The notes: a model not told the origin generated them from the sequence alone. 64,000 nt of DNA from Hofstenia miamia (GCA_900660155.1 CABFPE010000211.1:667717-731716); one strand, 5' to 3'; positions 37,771-50,307 are shown, counted from the first letter of the stretch. A program made the numbers and translations.

Positions 37771-39259
37771 AAGGAAGAATAACTTTAAACATTTCTAACT
37801 GAATTTCACATTGGTGCATTATTTGGTAAGTTCTATTCGATTTATTTAATTTCTTTGTATCATTATTATTATTATTTTTAGTTATCTTTATCAGTAATAT
37901 AACACACTTAGTTATGGTCTTATAGATTCAACTAATATCAATCAATTATTATTTTATTGTCAACAAATAAAACAATCTTTGTTGGCACCAGAAAATTTTT
38001 GAAGATTACAGAAATATCATATCTGAAAATAGTGTGAAATAGAAAAACTAAAAAATATAAATTACAGAAAAATGGAGGAGCAAAACGGTTGCCATTTTTG
38101 TAAGCAGCATTGTGAAATGTATTGAAAACTCATATTAAGTAAAAATATTTGTTGACCAATATAATTGGAGAAACCACTATATATTTATATTCTTCTCAAT
38201 GCGTTTGATATTTTATTGCAGTTACTTTCTACCCCATGACTTATAATAAGATTGACTGGAGGGAACTACAGTTGAGGGTTCAGGAAATAGTTTTACAACA
38301 TTTTCATTTTGAGGATTCGTAGATTTGATCAATTTAGCTTACATAATAATGATTATCGAAAGAGGCAACCCAAATTAGAGATAAATTTTTCAAAATTTTC
38401 AAAGTGTCTCTAGTTTTTGCATCACTCACTTGTTGGTGAAATACTTGAGATTCCTTATTTCTCTATCTTCTAGTAGTTTTTTTCTAAAACTCAGTTTAAC
38501 GGAAAAAAATATCAAATTCTGTTTAGTAATAAACACAACCATAATAATTTTGTTAGTTCCAAATATATTAAGCAAAACAAACATTAAACAGAAAGCATGT
38601 TTCCATTGAAAGTAGATATCAACTGAGTTACTCAAGGTAAGTGTGGAGTCAGAACCTAATAAATTCCATTCTTGAAATAGTGCAAAAATATATCTTCAAA
38701 TGTATTAACTTTATTCGGAATTCTGCAGCAAAATAGATTATTGTCGTTCAAAACATTTTGATAATAGTTGATGGGATTTTTTTTTGCCACGACTTCCAAA
38801 TCACCATTTTGGGTGTAAATATAGCAAGGGTGAAATTCCAAAAAAAACTTTTCAATCAGATTTATCTGAAAATTTTTTCTATGCAATACTTACAATACTT
38901 ATAGCTATAAAACAAGTGTGGTGCAAAAATTGAACATGTAAATTGAAAAATTGTGCCAGAGTAATATTCAGCTTTAATGTTTAGCTTGAGCACATAACTA
39001 GTGCAAAGCGTGCTTGAATCAATAAATAAATATTCTTAATCAGTGTCATAAAAAAATAATTTTAAACTTTCCTACTAAAATTCACATTTCTGAATAAATT
39101 TCAATTGTTTATATCCCCTGTATTACCTTTGGATTTGGAAGATAGAGAGAACAGTTATTGAATTATAAATTAGAAATATTTATAACTTTATTAATTTAGT
39201 GAAATCTTGAAATTTATAATTTGCTGTCAATTGGAAATGAAAATTCTATTAACAGTTAA

Positions 39260-39332
39260 CAGTGGCGTACGCAGGGGGGACATGGTGGAATGTCGATGAT
39301 GCCCCCTTCAGAAAATCCTGCGTACGCCCCTG
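39260..39332. mobile_element. hAT-type MITE, 73 bp
   Basis: Two inverted ends, CAGTGGCGTACGCAGG and CCTGCGTACGCCCCTG, with only about 40 bases between them, flanked by a perfect 8-bp target duplication ACAGTTAA at 39252-39259 and 39333-39340. One of the smallest complete DNA elements one could expect to recognise. Confidence 0.93.
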
Positions 39333-39349
39333 ACAGTTAACGATGGTTA

Positions 39350-39590
39350 AGCCCATGCTACACGAACAACTTTGTCGTCCGAACGAACAACTTTTGTCGG
39401 CAACTTTTGTCACCAATTTCTGTCGTGCGAACGAACAACTTTTGTCTCCAACTTTTGTTGTTGATTTGGATGCTACACGAACAACTTTAGTCATTTAATT
39501 AGTTTTAGACAAAAGTCGGGGAGGGGATGCTACACGAACGATTTTAGTTGGCGACAAAAATTGTTGATAAGAGTTGTTCGTGTAGCATAG
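39350..39590. mobile_element. 'CTACACGAAC' inverted-repeat element, copy 1
   Basis: Begins ATGCTACACGAACAAC and ends GTTGTTCGTGTAGCAT as inverted termini. Inside, the words AACTTTTGTC, ACGAACAAC and their inverses recur several times, so the whole piece can fold into many short hairpins. No coding frame of substance. It lies ten bases from the 73-bp hAT MITE. Superfamily unknown. Confidence 0.7.
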
Positions 39591-39918
39591 TGTTACAACA
39601 ACTTTTTATTATTTCAGTTACTTCATTATAAAATATTTAAGAAAGAATTACAAGAATATCCGAATATGCAGAAATATTAAAAATAAGAAATATTAATATT
39701 GCTAATGTAACATAACAGTTGAACTAAAATATTAAAATATTTTTCAATATTAAATTTTTGTAATATGCATCAGCAACAAGCTATTTTATGTTATGTTTTA
39801 ATGTCTTTATTGAAACAATATATATTGTTTCAATATCTGTATTCGTATTTTCTTGAATATTATTAAACCGCGCCTGCTGAAATGTGCTTGTTTACATTCC
39901 TAAATGAGTGNGGCCTGC

Positions 39919-41425
39919 ATCGCGGCCTGCAGAATGGTATGTAACCTGCGCGAATGCGTATTTTCATTGGAGAGCAGATTATCACTGTTTACGAATGAAA
40001 TAAGTACTTTGAAATTAAACCCATGGACCTCTCTTTACATAGGTCCATGATTAAACCAAACATCATAATTGCCTGCACTGTTTAAACAATACTTGAGTTC
40101 GAAAGCTATGCTGTGATCGACATCCCAATCTAATCACTATTTTATGACTCGCAAAGTTCAAATGTTCTTATTTACTACAAAGGATTCTTTTTAATGAGTT
40201 AATTGTTTTAATTTAATGCTGATACTGAAGTATACAAAAGAAATGCCTACATAGTGATATGTTTATTTTAACATAAAAATGTACAAATCATGATTATTAA
40301 TTCTATAAACCTAGCTAATTTTAAATTTTACAGTCTGAAATGAACTCTGAAAACAATTGAAATTATAGCTTAAAATTGTTTATTTATCTTTGAAGGTGAT
40401 AATTACCAGAAAGTTGCAGAATTATTTCCCTGACAAAAAAGTTGGTCGGAGCACCCTGCTACACGGACAACTTTTGTCATTTAATTACTTCCCGACTAAA
40501 GTTGGCGAAAGGGGTGCTACACGAGCAATTTTTATTGCCCAATCTTTGTTGGACCGAACGGACAACTTTTGTCGCCAACTTTAGTTGGACCGAACCAAAT
40601 AACTTTAGTCTAGATAATTACTCCCGATNTTTCCTCATACTGATTGCATATATTCGTCGCTCTGAAAACTATCTAAATTAATGAAATCACATTAAAAATA
40701 CGATTGTTATTGAGCTATCGCGGCCTGCAGAATGGTATGTAACCTGCGCGAATGCGTATTTTCATTGGAGAGCAGATTATCACTGTTTACGAATGAAATA
40801 AGAATGATGCTGTTTACTTTGAAATTAAACATGAACTTCTATAATAGCATTCAGAGGTTCATGAATTAAACCAAACGTCATAATTTCCTCCACTGTTTAA
40901 ACAAAACCTTGAGTTCGACCTCCCAATCTAATCACTATTTTATGACTCGCAAAGTTCAAATGTTCTTGTTTACTACAAAGGATTCTTTTTGATGAGTTAA
41001 TTGTTTTAATTTAATGCTGATACTGAAGTATACAAAAGAAATGCCTACATAGTGATATGTTTATTTTAACATAAAAATGTACAAATCATGATTATTAATT
41101 CTATAAACCTAGCTAATTTTAAATTTTACAGTCTGAAATGAACTCTGAAAACAATTGAAATTATAGCTTAAAATTGTTTATTTATCTTTGAAGGTGATAA
41201 TTACTAGAAAGTTGGAGAATTATTTCTCCGACAAAAAAGTTGGTCGGAGCACCCTGCTACACGAACAACTTTTGTCATTTAATTACTTCACGACTAAAGT
41301 TGGCGGAAGGAGTGCTACACGAACAATTTTTATTGTCCAATTTTTGTTGGACCGAACGGACAACTTTTGTCGCCAACTTTAGTTGGACCGAACGAACAAC
41401 TTTAGTCTAGATAATTACTCCCGAT
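39919..41425. repeat. Duplicated segment of about 710 bp around the single N at 40629
   Basis: Copy A 39919-40628 and copy B 40716-41425 share the same order, from CGGCCTGCAGAATGGTATG to the 'CTACACGAAC' element. They diverge more than the other duplicated pairs, with several short indels. Another single N lies at 39911. Either alleles of a fast-changing region or two real insertions. Confidence 0.75.
40454..40628. mobile_element. 'CTACACGAAC' element, copy 2a (cut by N)
   Basis: Left part of the same kind of element, ending at the single N at 40629. It is the contig-end counterpart of the copy starting near 41252 and differs from it by many substitutions. Confidence 0.65.
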
Positions 41426-41512
41426 TTTAGTTGTGGAAGAGGGGTGCTACACGAACGATTTTCGTTGTCCAACAAAAATTGGCGACAAAAGTTGTCCGTG
41501 TAGCTTGGGCTT
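41252..41512. mobile_element. 'CTACACGAAC' element, copy 2b (full)
   Basis: Runs from GCTACACGAACAACTTTTG to CAAAAGTTGTCCGTGTAGC, with at least three inner CTACACGAAC starts and repeated GTTGGACCGAACG words. The outer flanks CACC/TTGGGC differ from copy 1, so the exact tips are uncertain. Confidence 0.7.
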
Positions 41513-42006
41513 TAGGCGGGGATTACTCCTTGTATAGTTTTGAAAGATTTAAATGAAATTTGGTGATGTTTGACTTTTCAACATAGAAATACTATATTTA
41601 GAAGTTTCAACATAATTTGCACATGACTACCCGAAACATTATTGTATAGTATGTATAGACGGTTTGGGGTACTTTTACTACCCTAGATATTTAGCTTAAT
41701 TCCATTGACTCTTGCATCGCAGAAAATAGAGTGACCTACACAATATTCAAAACTTAAGCACGTAAGCGGACAATCTTATGTCTAGGAACGTATTCTAGAA
41801 TGAACGCCCTCACCGCCTTCTATATAGTAGGCCTTGGCAATCCACAAATATTATCACAAAAGTTAAACATTTCATTGTCAGATACAAAGTCTAATGAATG
41901 AGACCTTTTCAATTAGTTTTCTGAAAATGACATAGTTCACCCCATATTGTATCTACTGATGCTAAAAATGAATACAACATTTGAGTATGTTGGAGAAAAA
42001 TTTTGA

Positions 42007-42033
42007 CAAGGAAATATATATATATATATATAC
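42007..42033. repeat. (AT)n microsatellite
   Basis: AT run; a shorter one follows near 42206. Confidence 0.85.
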
Positions 42034-43534
42034 TATAGGGTACTACAAAATGCAACAGTGCATTTAATATAGAAAGGAGTTAATGAAACAAAGTTCACTT
42101 GCCTGGGTGCGGCCTGGATGGCCACACTTTCCAACAGTTAGATCCGAGTGGTGTGTTGAATACAAACCGCCAAGCAAACTGATAATATAAATGGAAAATA
42201 ATTTATATATATATATATTTGGACTTCAGCCAGGAGCTCATTTATTTCTGGTCCGGCCCATAGCCAGGATTAATATTTTTTTCAACCCCATCCTGTCCTT
42301 GACCCACCCGTGCCGAGTAGGCTTACAGCCCACGTGGTCCATCCCGGCCTGTTTCCAATATTGGTAAATTTAAGTAAAGCACAATAAGTAGCTTATGATA
42401 GCAAAGTTTGCTGAGCATGGTCATGGTCGACACTCAAAGGGCGCGAGCAGAGCTGAATATCGGCGATGATACTTCATCTGGTCGTGTGAAAAAACTTTTT
42501 AGTGTGACACACATCTTTTTTATAATTATTTAAACCATATACTGTTTACATTATGCAATAACATCTGTAGGGTCCTTAAAGTACCTCAATCTGGGTAGTA
42601 GTAGTAATGTAAACAAGCTTTAACTTTTAATAAAAACTATGTTGTAAATTGACGTAATAGACAATAAAATTGTCTTTTAGAAATATATAATATGCACTTC
42701 TATTATCATGAATTTCATCAGTTTCTCCCATTAGTGTCAATAATAATGCTGACTGATGATTTTCAGAAAGTGTCTACAAAATTAAATTTTCTGCAAAAAT
42801 GCATTTTAATAAATCTATATTACATATATAGGCGATGCATCATTTCCAAAAAAGATTCGAATTTAATACGTTGTTTTTGATGATTTGAACACGTAATTCA
42901 AAGTATAGAAGATGTAATCCGTTATTTTGCAATCTTCCAAGTCACTAGTTTCTAGTAGCTTTAGAGTTGCTTATGTCTCTTGGTTGAGTTGATGCCATCC
43001 AATTTAAGTTAACTGTTTTTCTATCGTTCGGATATAAATCTACCGCAAACAGCATGTAAACATACTATAGGTTAGTTCCACGTAACAGATTCACACAATT
43101 TTGGCATCTAAGTGGTACCCATTGTGGCATAGATCCATCAGAAATGCTTTATTAAAATATTAGACTGTTGTATATTACATTCTGCTATAAGTGTTACCCT
43201 TGTCAGTAAATTTTAATTAACTATATACTATTTCAAAGGTGAGTAACAGACCCACATTTAATCTTTCTACAAAAATGAATAAATTGTTATTTCAAGCAAT
43301 TTCTGTCAATTGACAAATAATACATGAATACTTTCGCTGAGAAATCCTACGAAATTTGATTTAGGAAAAAGTCTAAAACAAAATCAAATTTAGAAAATTC
43401 AGTTTAGCTTGAAAATAATTGAAATCCTGTAAAAATTATGAAAAGAATATGCTTAAGAATGCATATAGTAATAAACACAATCAACAGTAATCTATTCACA
43501 AGTGTAGCTTTATTGATGAGTTTAGCTGCCCTGC

Positions 43535-44200
43535 AGACCTGACTTACTTTAGTATCAAACCTGACCTGATTTAAGCCTGTTTAATTCTGATGTTCATTGA
43601 GGAAAGGATGCCCTTCTATCGAATTATACTTCCCATTTATTTTACACTGTATCTGAATGCAAACATCGGTTTTAATTATTAACATATTTTAAAAAACAGA
43701 AAATTATTGTGCTAAGTAATTATCTGTCAGACTGTGTAGTGATGCAACCATAGTTAGTAACATATTGATTTTATTTACGATGATATTTATATATACCAAC
43801 CATAATACTAGTACAATTTAGAGTAAAGCAGAGATAAACTTGCCATTGGGTAAACAAGTTAACCCTATAATTTTCTAAAAGCTAATCATAAATCAACAAA
43901 GCTAATGCGTTTGACTTTTGCATAGATAGCATAAGAAATTATATACTGTTATCCCCGTCTATCATTTTGATGTTCTACTACAGCCTATGCCGCATTTCAC
44001 ATCTGTAATAAAGGAAAGCAGTTAAGCAACGTTCGGATGAAAATGATATAAAAATTGACATGTACATTGATATTGTCAAATCTGATTTTGATCCTATTTT
44101 AACTTGGACCTGATCTAAGATGAGTCAAACCGAACCTGAAGCTTGACATGATCTGATTAATCCTTATAGACCTGTAAGAATCCTAACCTGACTCAATCAA
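43535..44200. mobile_element. Possible element with CCTGA-rich ends
   Basis: Both ends of this AT-rich stretch carry arrays of CCTGAC/CCTGAT words (AAACCTGACCTGATTTAAG on the left; AACTTGGACCTGATCTAAG, then CCTAACCTGACTC on the right). This parallels the other repeat-ended elements in the window. No target duplication found. Confidence 0.3.
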
Positions 44201-44310
44201 GCTATTTGAATTGCGAAAATTCAATTTCTTACCACATGATGGTGCCTAAAAACAACTATTCTAATATGATAAATTTGATGATCATTCTAAGAATATGTCA
44301 ATCAATATAA

Positions 44311-45876
44311 GGTAGGGGAGACCGGGCTACTTGATACAAGGATTAAGTTAATAAAGGACATGCATACTTGCTGCAGCGCCATTTAATGTAAAGTTTTTGC
44401 AATTTCAGAACCACACGTGAACATCATTTACCCCACACATTATCATTGCTCGAGCTATTTGCTCTATGATCTGACGTGAGTAATTATATAATTTATGCAT
44501 GCAATAGTAAATAAAAACATCTTTAGTATTTTCTTTGCCTTTCTTTGATATTTTGCAGCCGCCAAACTTCGCTATTTGCTAAATACTGATCACTTATATT
44601 AGAAGAAGTTTAAATCTGACTGTAAGGTGTTAAAACCATGAGCTAAATATTATTCCCATTTAATTCATGAAGGGCCAAGTCGATACAGTTAACAACAGGG
44701 TTAGATGATACATGTATCAACTTGCCCCGTGCAATTTTTGAAATTATATTTATGTCATGCAGAAAAATGCAAGAAATATTGCATATAATGAGCACTCACA
44801 TAAAGTAAGATATTACAAAATAGGTGCAAATTCAAAATTTTCTTGTACCCCAAAACCGAAAAAATAGCGTTCAAAAACAGGGCTCAAGAAATTGTCTGAA
44901 ATTTTGGTATGTTGTGTGTATCTAACCCCAAAATATAATTTCGCAAAAAAAATTTTATCGAGTCCATCGTTGAATAGGGGAAGGCTACTTAAATATCCCA
45001 AAAATCGTCTCACTCACTAGTATCTCCTAAAGTAATGCACAAAATTTGATCAAATTTAGTTTTATTTAGAAGATGGTTCGAACTTATAAAAGAAGAACCC
45101 CGGATAATGGTTTGATACCTTCAAGCATTCAACGAGCATTTAATAGCTGCTTAGACGGCGCTTCTTTTCGAAATGCAGCTAAGGACCACAACATACACCT
45201 TGCAACATTGCATTGGCTAGTGAAAAAAACACAAAGCTAGTGCAATGAACCATGCCAAGACAAGTTGAAAATGACCTCGTAACATTTTGTTTAGAATGCA
45301 GTTCAATATATTATGGTTTAACGACATCATGTCTACGTGATATTGCATACCAATTTGCTTGCAGAGACATCGTGAAGATACCAGATTCTTGGAATACAAA
45401 TAAAAGACTGGTCTCGATTGGTTCACAGCGTTCATGAAGAGAATTAGTCCTCAATCTGCATTTGTCACAACTATGATGAAGTTTGGATTGTATATAAAAT
45501 GGTCTGAAAAAAATTGTTTGCATAAATATACCTTTGTTTTTTCTGGTTAACAAAGTTCTATATTACACTCCTTAAGATATTCAATAACATATTGTTAATG
45601 CGCCGTTATTAATTTTACCATGCACGTAAGCGATAGTTAATACCTTTTTATCGTAGACCCTAACGTATTAATTTCCCCATGGTATGTATACAATGTGCAC
45701 ATGACTACATTTCGCTCAATTTATCAAAAGTTCTAAAACTTCTTAAATATATTAAAGTCATAAATTATAGCTAACAAATGCAAGATCGTTCAGTACCAAA
45801 TATAGTGTCATGGCATTGCAGGGCTTGGTTGAAAAACCAATTAATAAAAAAATTGTATCAACTAGCCCCGACCTAC
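44311..45876 (+). mobile_element. Pogo/Tigger-like DNA transposon relic
   Basis: Inverted ends GGTAGGGGAGACCGGGCTAC and, read backwards from the right, TGTAGGTCGGGGCTAGTTG bound about 1.57 kb. Inside, a frame from 45074 reads MVRTYKRRTPDNGLIPSSIQ, then NAAKDHNIHLATLHWLVKKT, the N-terminal psq-type helix-turn-helix of pogo transposases. After a stop, VENDLVTFCLECSSIYYGLT and KIPDSWNT match the second DNA-binding (CENP-B-like) part. The DDE catalytic half is missing, so this is a shortened dead copy. An inner TTGATAC/GTATCAACTTGCCCCG pair near 44735 suggests a nested smaller derivative. Confidence 0.82.
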
Positions 45877-46411
45877 AGCAACAAAAACATATCATCCTAA
45901 ATCTAAATTTTTTTCAGTGATTTCAAATATTTTCTTATAAAATCCGAATTCTCTTTGCAAATTTACGAAAAACAGTATTTCATGTGGTTGAAAATTTTAT
46001 GGAGTGGGCTTATATAGTATTTTTTAGAGGACAAAGAAACAGCTGTAGTAATAAGCAAAATGCAATAAGACAATGCGATTCTGTTAAAATTGAACTTACC
46101 AATGAACTAAAGTTTTATAAATCTATGCTACGAAAATAGTAATAAGATTAAGAAACTCACGAAATAATGGTATCTACACTTGCGCATTTCCCATAGCTCC
46201 CTGTGATTTTCATTTTAGATTGTCATTTCTAGCCGATTTTCTAAAAAAAATTGTTGGTGCTTACAATATATTGAAAGTGAATATATACAGTTTTGATCAT
46301 ATATGTTCATTGTGAATACATTTAGTAATCACTCCTTCTTACCTTAAAAAATAACGCATCCGTTAAGGCTTGGAACCAAACCGTAAATTTCCGTTTACTA
46401 ATCCGCACTGT

Positions 46412-46682
46412 CAGGCGCGTATCGAGAATTTCTAAAGGGGGGGCGGGAATTCTTTTCTGAGACATATAGGCCTAGGTAATTTTGATTATATATTGCAGTA
46501 AAGATGACCAAATTTAAACAAACGTTTAAATTAATAAAGCAATAGAGTAATTATGAATTGATCTACTTTTTTGCACTTTATGTCAAACAAAAAGGCTGTT
46601 CATCAATATATCGATTATATCGTATGAAAATTCGCTGAAATTGGCCTGCCCCAAAGGGGCCCCCTCTCTAAATACGCCTCTG
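46412..46682. mobile_element. hAT-type MITE, 271 bp
   Basis: Ends CAGGCGCGTAT and ATACGCCTCTG are inverted, with GGGGGGGC and GGGGCCCCCTC tracts just inside. A perfect 8-bp target duplication CGCACTGT lies at 46404-46411 and 46683-46690. AT-rich core, no coding capacity. Confidence 0.92.
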
Positions 46683-46734
46683 CGCACTGTTTTTTAGATT
46701 ATTTTTATCATTATTTCTTTTATAAACTGCTTAC

Positions 46735-47005
46735 AATGGTAAATTAAATCAGCTCTTCTGTTCGCGTACTTTGATTGCTTGTTCCTGTGTTGTCATCATC
46801 AGTGACTCTGTTACTCTTAATAATGCCTTCTTTAGGCCCTCACTGTTATCGTCTCTGTTTCAACTTTCTGCATTATTCCGATATTTTCCTTGTAATGTCT
46901 TCCGTATATACCTGGATTTTCTTTCTGTCGGCATGCCCAAATCCTACTCAGGTATGCTTCCACTTTTTATCTTCAGTTGTAATTTTCTTACATAGTTGTT
47001 AACCC
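46735..47005 (-). mobile_element. LINE fragment, region before the endonuclease (R2/NeSL-like)
   Basis: The minus strand in mixed frames reads ITRKISE, GLKKALLRVTESLMMTTQEQ and AIKVREQKS. The 'T-x-x-L-M-x-T-x-QEQA' pattern recalls the stretch between RT and endonuclease in R2/NeSL-type LINEs, the group also represented at 27478-27972. Weak on its own. Confidence 0.4.
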
Positions 47006-47287
47006 AAAATAATAATAGAACAGGTTTTATACGTATTTTTAACAAGAAGACACGATGTCTTGCACATTTTGAAATGTACTAAGTAATATCATTTTTTTGG
47101 TAAAAACTGTACAACACCGTTACAATATTTTTTTTAATTTAGCGGTGCTATAATTTTTGTGAATTTGTAGTGTATATTTTCTGTAGTAAACTTGATTCAG
47201 CTCTTAGCGTTTTCAAATATTTGGTTATTAGTTGCTAACATTTAAGTGATAAAAAATCCAAATAGATTAAATTTCTAAAAATATTTT

Positions 47288-47801
47288 AGCCATGCATTTT
47301 TCAAAAAGTGTTAAATAATTATGTATAATTTTTATATTTTTCATAACAATAATCCTTTATATCATTATTCATCACTAAGGATGAATTTTTTTGAACTAAA
47401 ATACATATAAATTTCAACTTTAAAAATTTAACTTATTATGGCCAAGAAAATATTATTTTTATCAAAGCAACGTTAAGTAGCTTATGTAACACTACATGAA
47501 CGCTATAAACTAAATCATATCACCTTTCACAGTTAATAAAAATGTAAGTANAGCCATGCATTTTTCAAAAAGTGTTAAATAATTGTGTATAATTCTTATA
47601 TTTTTCATAACAATAATCATTTATGTCATTATTCTTCACTAAGGATGAAATTTTTTTGAACTAAAATACATATAAATTTCAACTTTAAAAATTTAACTTA
47701 TTATAGCCAAGAAAATATTATTTTTAAGTAGCTTATGTAACACTACACGAACGCTATAAACTAAATCATATCATCTTTCACAGTTAATAAAAATGTAAGT
47801 A
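47288..47801. repeat. Direct duplication of about 260 bp around a single N (47551)
   Basis: Copy 1 47288-47550 and copy 2 47552-47801 are nearly identical; copy 2 lacks about 13 bases. The break is exactly at the N, as at the other joints. Confidence 0.85.
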
Positions 47802-49079
47802 AATACAATAAAAACGTTTTCAATTTAAAATTTCTGTTATTAGTTAGTAAATTTCCTAGCATGGAAAAATTTTCTTCAACACATGAACTGCTGGGTTGCG
47901 GAATTAGGAAGAACTGAAATTGATTTAGTTTACTACTTGCACTGATAACATTTTATACTTTATCAGATTTCAACCGAGGTGAATTCTTTAAGTTAATATT
48001 AAAGAGAATTAACTAAATTTAAAAATTGTCATATTCTTAACGTATGCATATGAAACAATTATAAAAGCTGCTTATGCGCTCAGTCAGTTAACATATTGAT
48101 CAGTGGTAGCATAGAATAAATAATAACTAAAACCTCTGATCTAATTTGGAAAATACGGTTTTGCATATGTAAATTAGTTGTTTTTTTATTAATAGATATT
48201 GATGTTTATGTTATTTATTATTTTATGCCATGTTTTTAACATTTGCATATTACAGTGAGTAGGGTTATGAATTTTGATATATTGATTTATGACAGCCCTA
48301 GTCGTAATTTATTGCATAAAATACTAAAACATTACAAACTCTACAAACTACAATAATAAAGATGTATTGATAATATTATAAATGTAACAGTTTGTGTGCT
48401 TGCGTATCTGACCTCAAAATCGAATCTTTAAAAGTACCAAATGTGCTACTATCTCCTACAAGAACTGTTTTTTTGCAAATACAATTTATAATTTCAATAA
48501 AATTTTTTAAAAGAGACATTGATACTCCATTTTAATAAACTACTGCAGTTTTTTATATTGATTTTAAGAATTTTCAAAACTATTTTGAACCTAATATTTT
48601 GAAGGTTCTGGTAAAACAATCACACAGCTATTATGAATTTCATTATTTTGAAAGAAAATATAATCCAAATTCATATGAGATATGTTAACCTTTGGATATT
48701 AAAAGGTGAAGAATATTTCAGAAAAGCGTCAACCATTGGTAGACAAATTCCAACAAAATAATTGTTTTTAGTTATATAAAGAGATGTATACAAACCGGTT
48801 CACATCAGAAGTGGAAGCTGGCCTGCCCGGACATTTCCTGATCGTTGACCAGATTGCTCTCCAAACCAAAACCTGACAAAATCTATTACACAAATTTAGT
48901 ATTTGCAATTGAAAAAAAGGTTTTTCTGGGATGCGTGCTATGTACTTAATTGTCTATTCCTTATGTAAATGATATAAATGATGATTATTTTTGTATGAAC
49001 CAAAACTTTAAGCAATCCTAAAAAATTAGTGCCGTACATAGCCGAAGTTTGGCTGTTATGTGGGGTTACTGAAGAAATC

Positions 49080-49830
49080 AAAAGACTAACTCAGTAGGCA
49101 TAATCATGATCCGGGTCCGGACTTTAACCCCTGGAAGTATGCCTGGCCGGTTGGATCGTGAGAAACCTCTAGTGACTCAGAGTGCTGATCTGTGTTGAGT
49201 CTGATCAGCAGATTGAAGCCGAAGACTGAACTTCAGCTGAGAGAGTTGCGGCTCTCCTCTTTTGGCCAACCAAGGCTACTAACGGTGGTAACTAAGAGAG
49301 CACCTGCTGGTGCTAAAAGATCCGAAATGCTATTGGAGTACGCGGGCGTATTCACTGAATACAATCATCTAGTGAATAAAAGTCTCCAGTTAAAAAGCAT
49401 GTTGAATCATAACTATGTACCTGTAACACAGCAAAGCTGCCTCACAGGAAAGGCACAGCAAGTGCTGGTTTTGGCAGATCTCATAGGGGAGAAACAAGGA
49501 ATTAACCTTGCATGACTGCCCCATGAGACGCACTCATTGACTGGCACCAGTAGCAGTCTCGCTAACAGTGTTTCCACTGCGTCGCTACATGTCTACCTGA
49601 AAAACTAAAACAGACAGGTTTTTCAACCGTTACCGCCCCCATATGCACAAAGAACATATGGTGGCACCTTATTCTACCCTGGTTTTAACGTCTGATGTAG
49701 GTTCGGGAGTCCGTACACCGACGCGACAATTGAGTGTTAGTTATTAATATACAGGAGCCACCGCGAGGAGGTACTCTTTAGGACGATTTAGGCATAGCCC
49801 TTACGGCTTCTGTGCATAGTTTATTACACC
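49080..49830. other. GC-richer island of unknown nature upstream of the channel gene
   Basis: About 750 bases clearly richer in G and C than the rest, with sharp edges. Contains a 107-codon plus-strand frame (49192-49515; SLISRLKPKTELQLRELRLS, then LLEYAGVFTEYNHLV) that I do not recognise, several inverted words (GCTGATC/GATCAGC, CATATG...ACATATG), and a GGTTCGGGAGTCC motif resembling a B box. It could be the 5' region of a retroelement or a conserved host element. Confidence 0.4.
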
Positions 49831-50307
49831 ATTTATAGATATTCCACCTTGTAATGTACTTAATTTTCTTATTGTTTTATGATTAGTAATCTGCAAACAA
49901 TTTTGTGGCTCAGTCCACATTGTTAAATTCGTTTGGACCCAGCGGCCCTAGTAAATTTCGGTGTTGGACTTTCTTTCTTCAGAAATGAAATTTTGTTAAA
50001 TCATAACATAAAAATGCAGTAATTATTTAGGAGCATGGCTCCGCTCTAAATTTACAAATTTTAATCTTAGTTGTGCTTATATTAAATTATTCTCATTAAA
50101 AAATGTGGGTAATTTTGTTTAAAAGTTTATATTACAGGTTAAAATTTTCAACTCCAGGATCGTTTTAATCCCGTATCTTCTGGATTTACACATGTTTTTC
50201 CACCTTATCATTGACACCAGCGAGGAATTGGGGAATTGTGAATATTATATCGAATAAATCCGATAACACAATTATAATCTTTCGTACTTCACAAACATTT
50301 ACAAATT

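Noticed and set aside
46771-47002. Plus-strand frames of 74 and 75 codons
   Set aside because: They are opposite the LINE-like minus-strand fragment and have no domain of their own.
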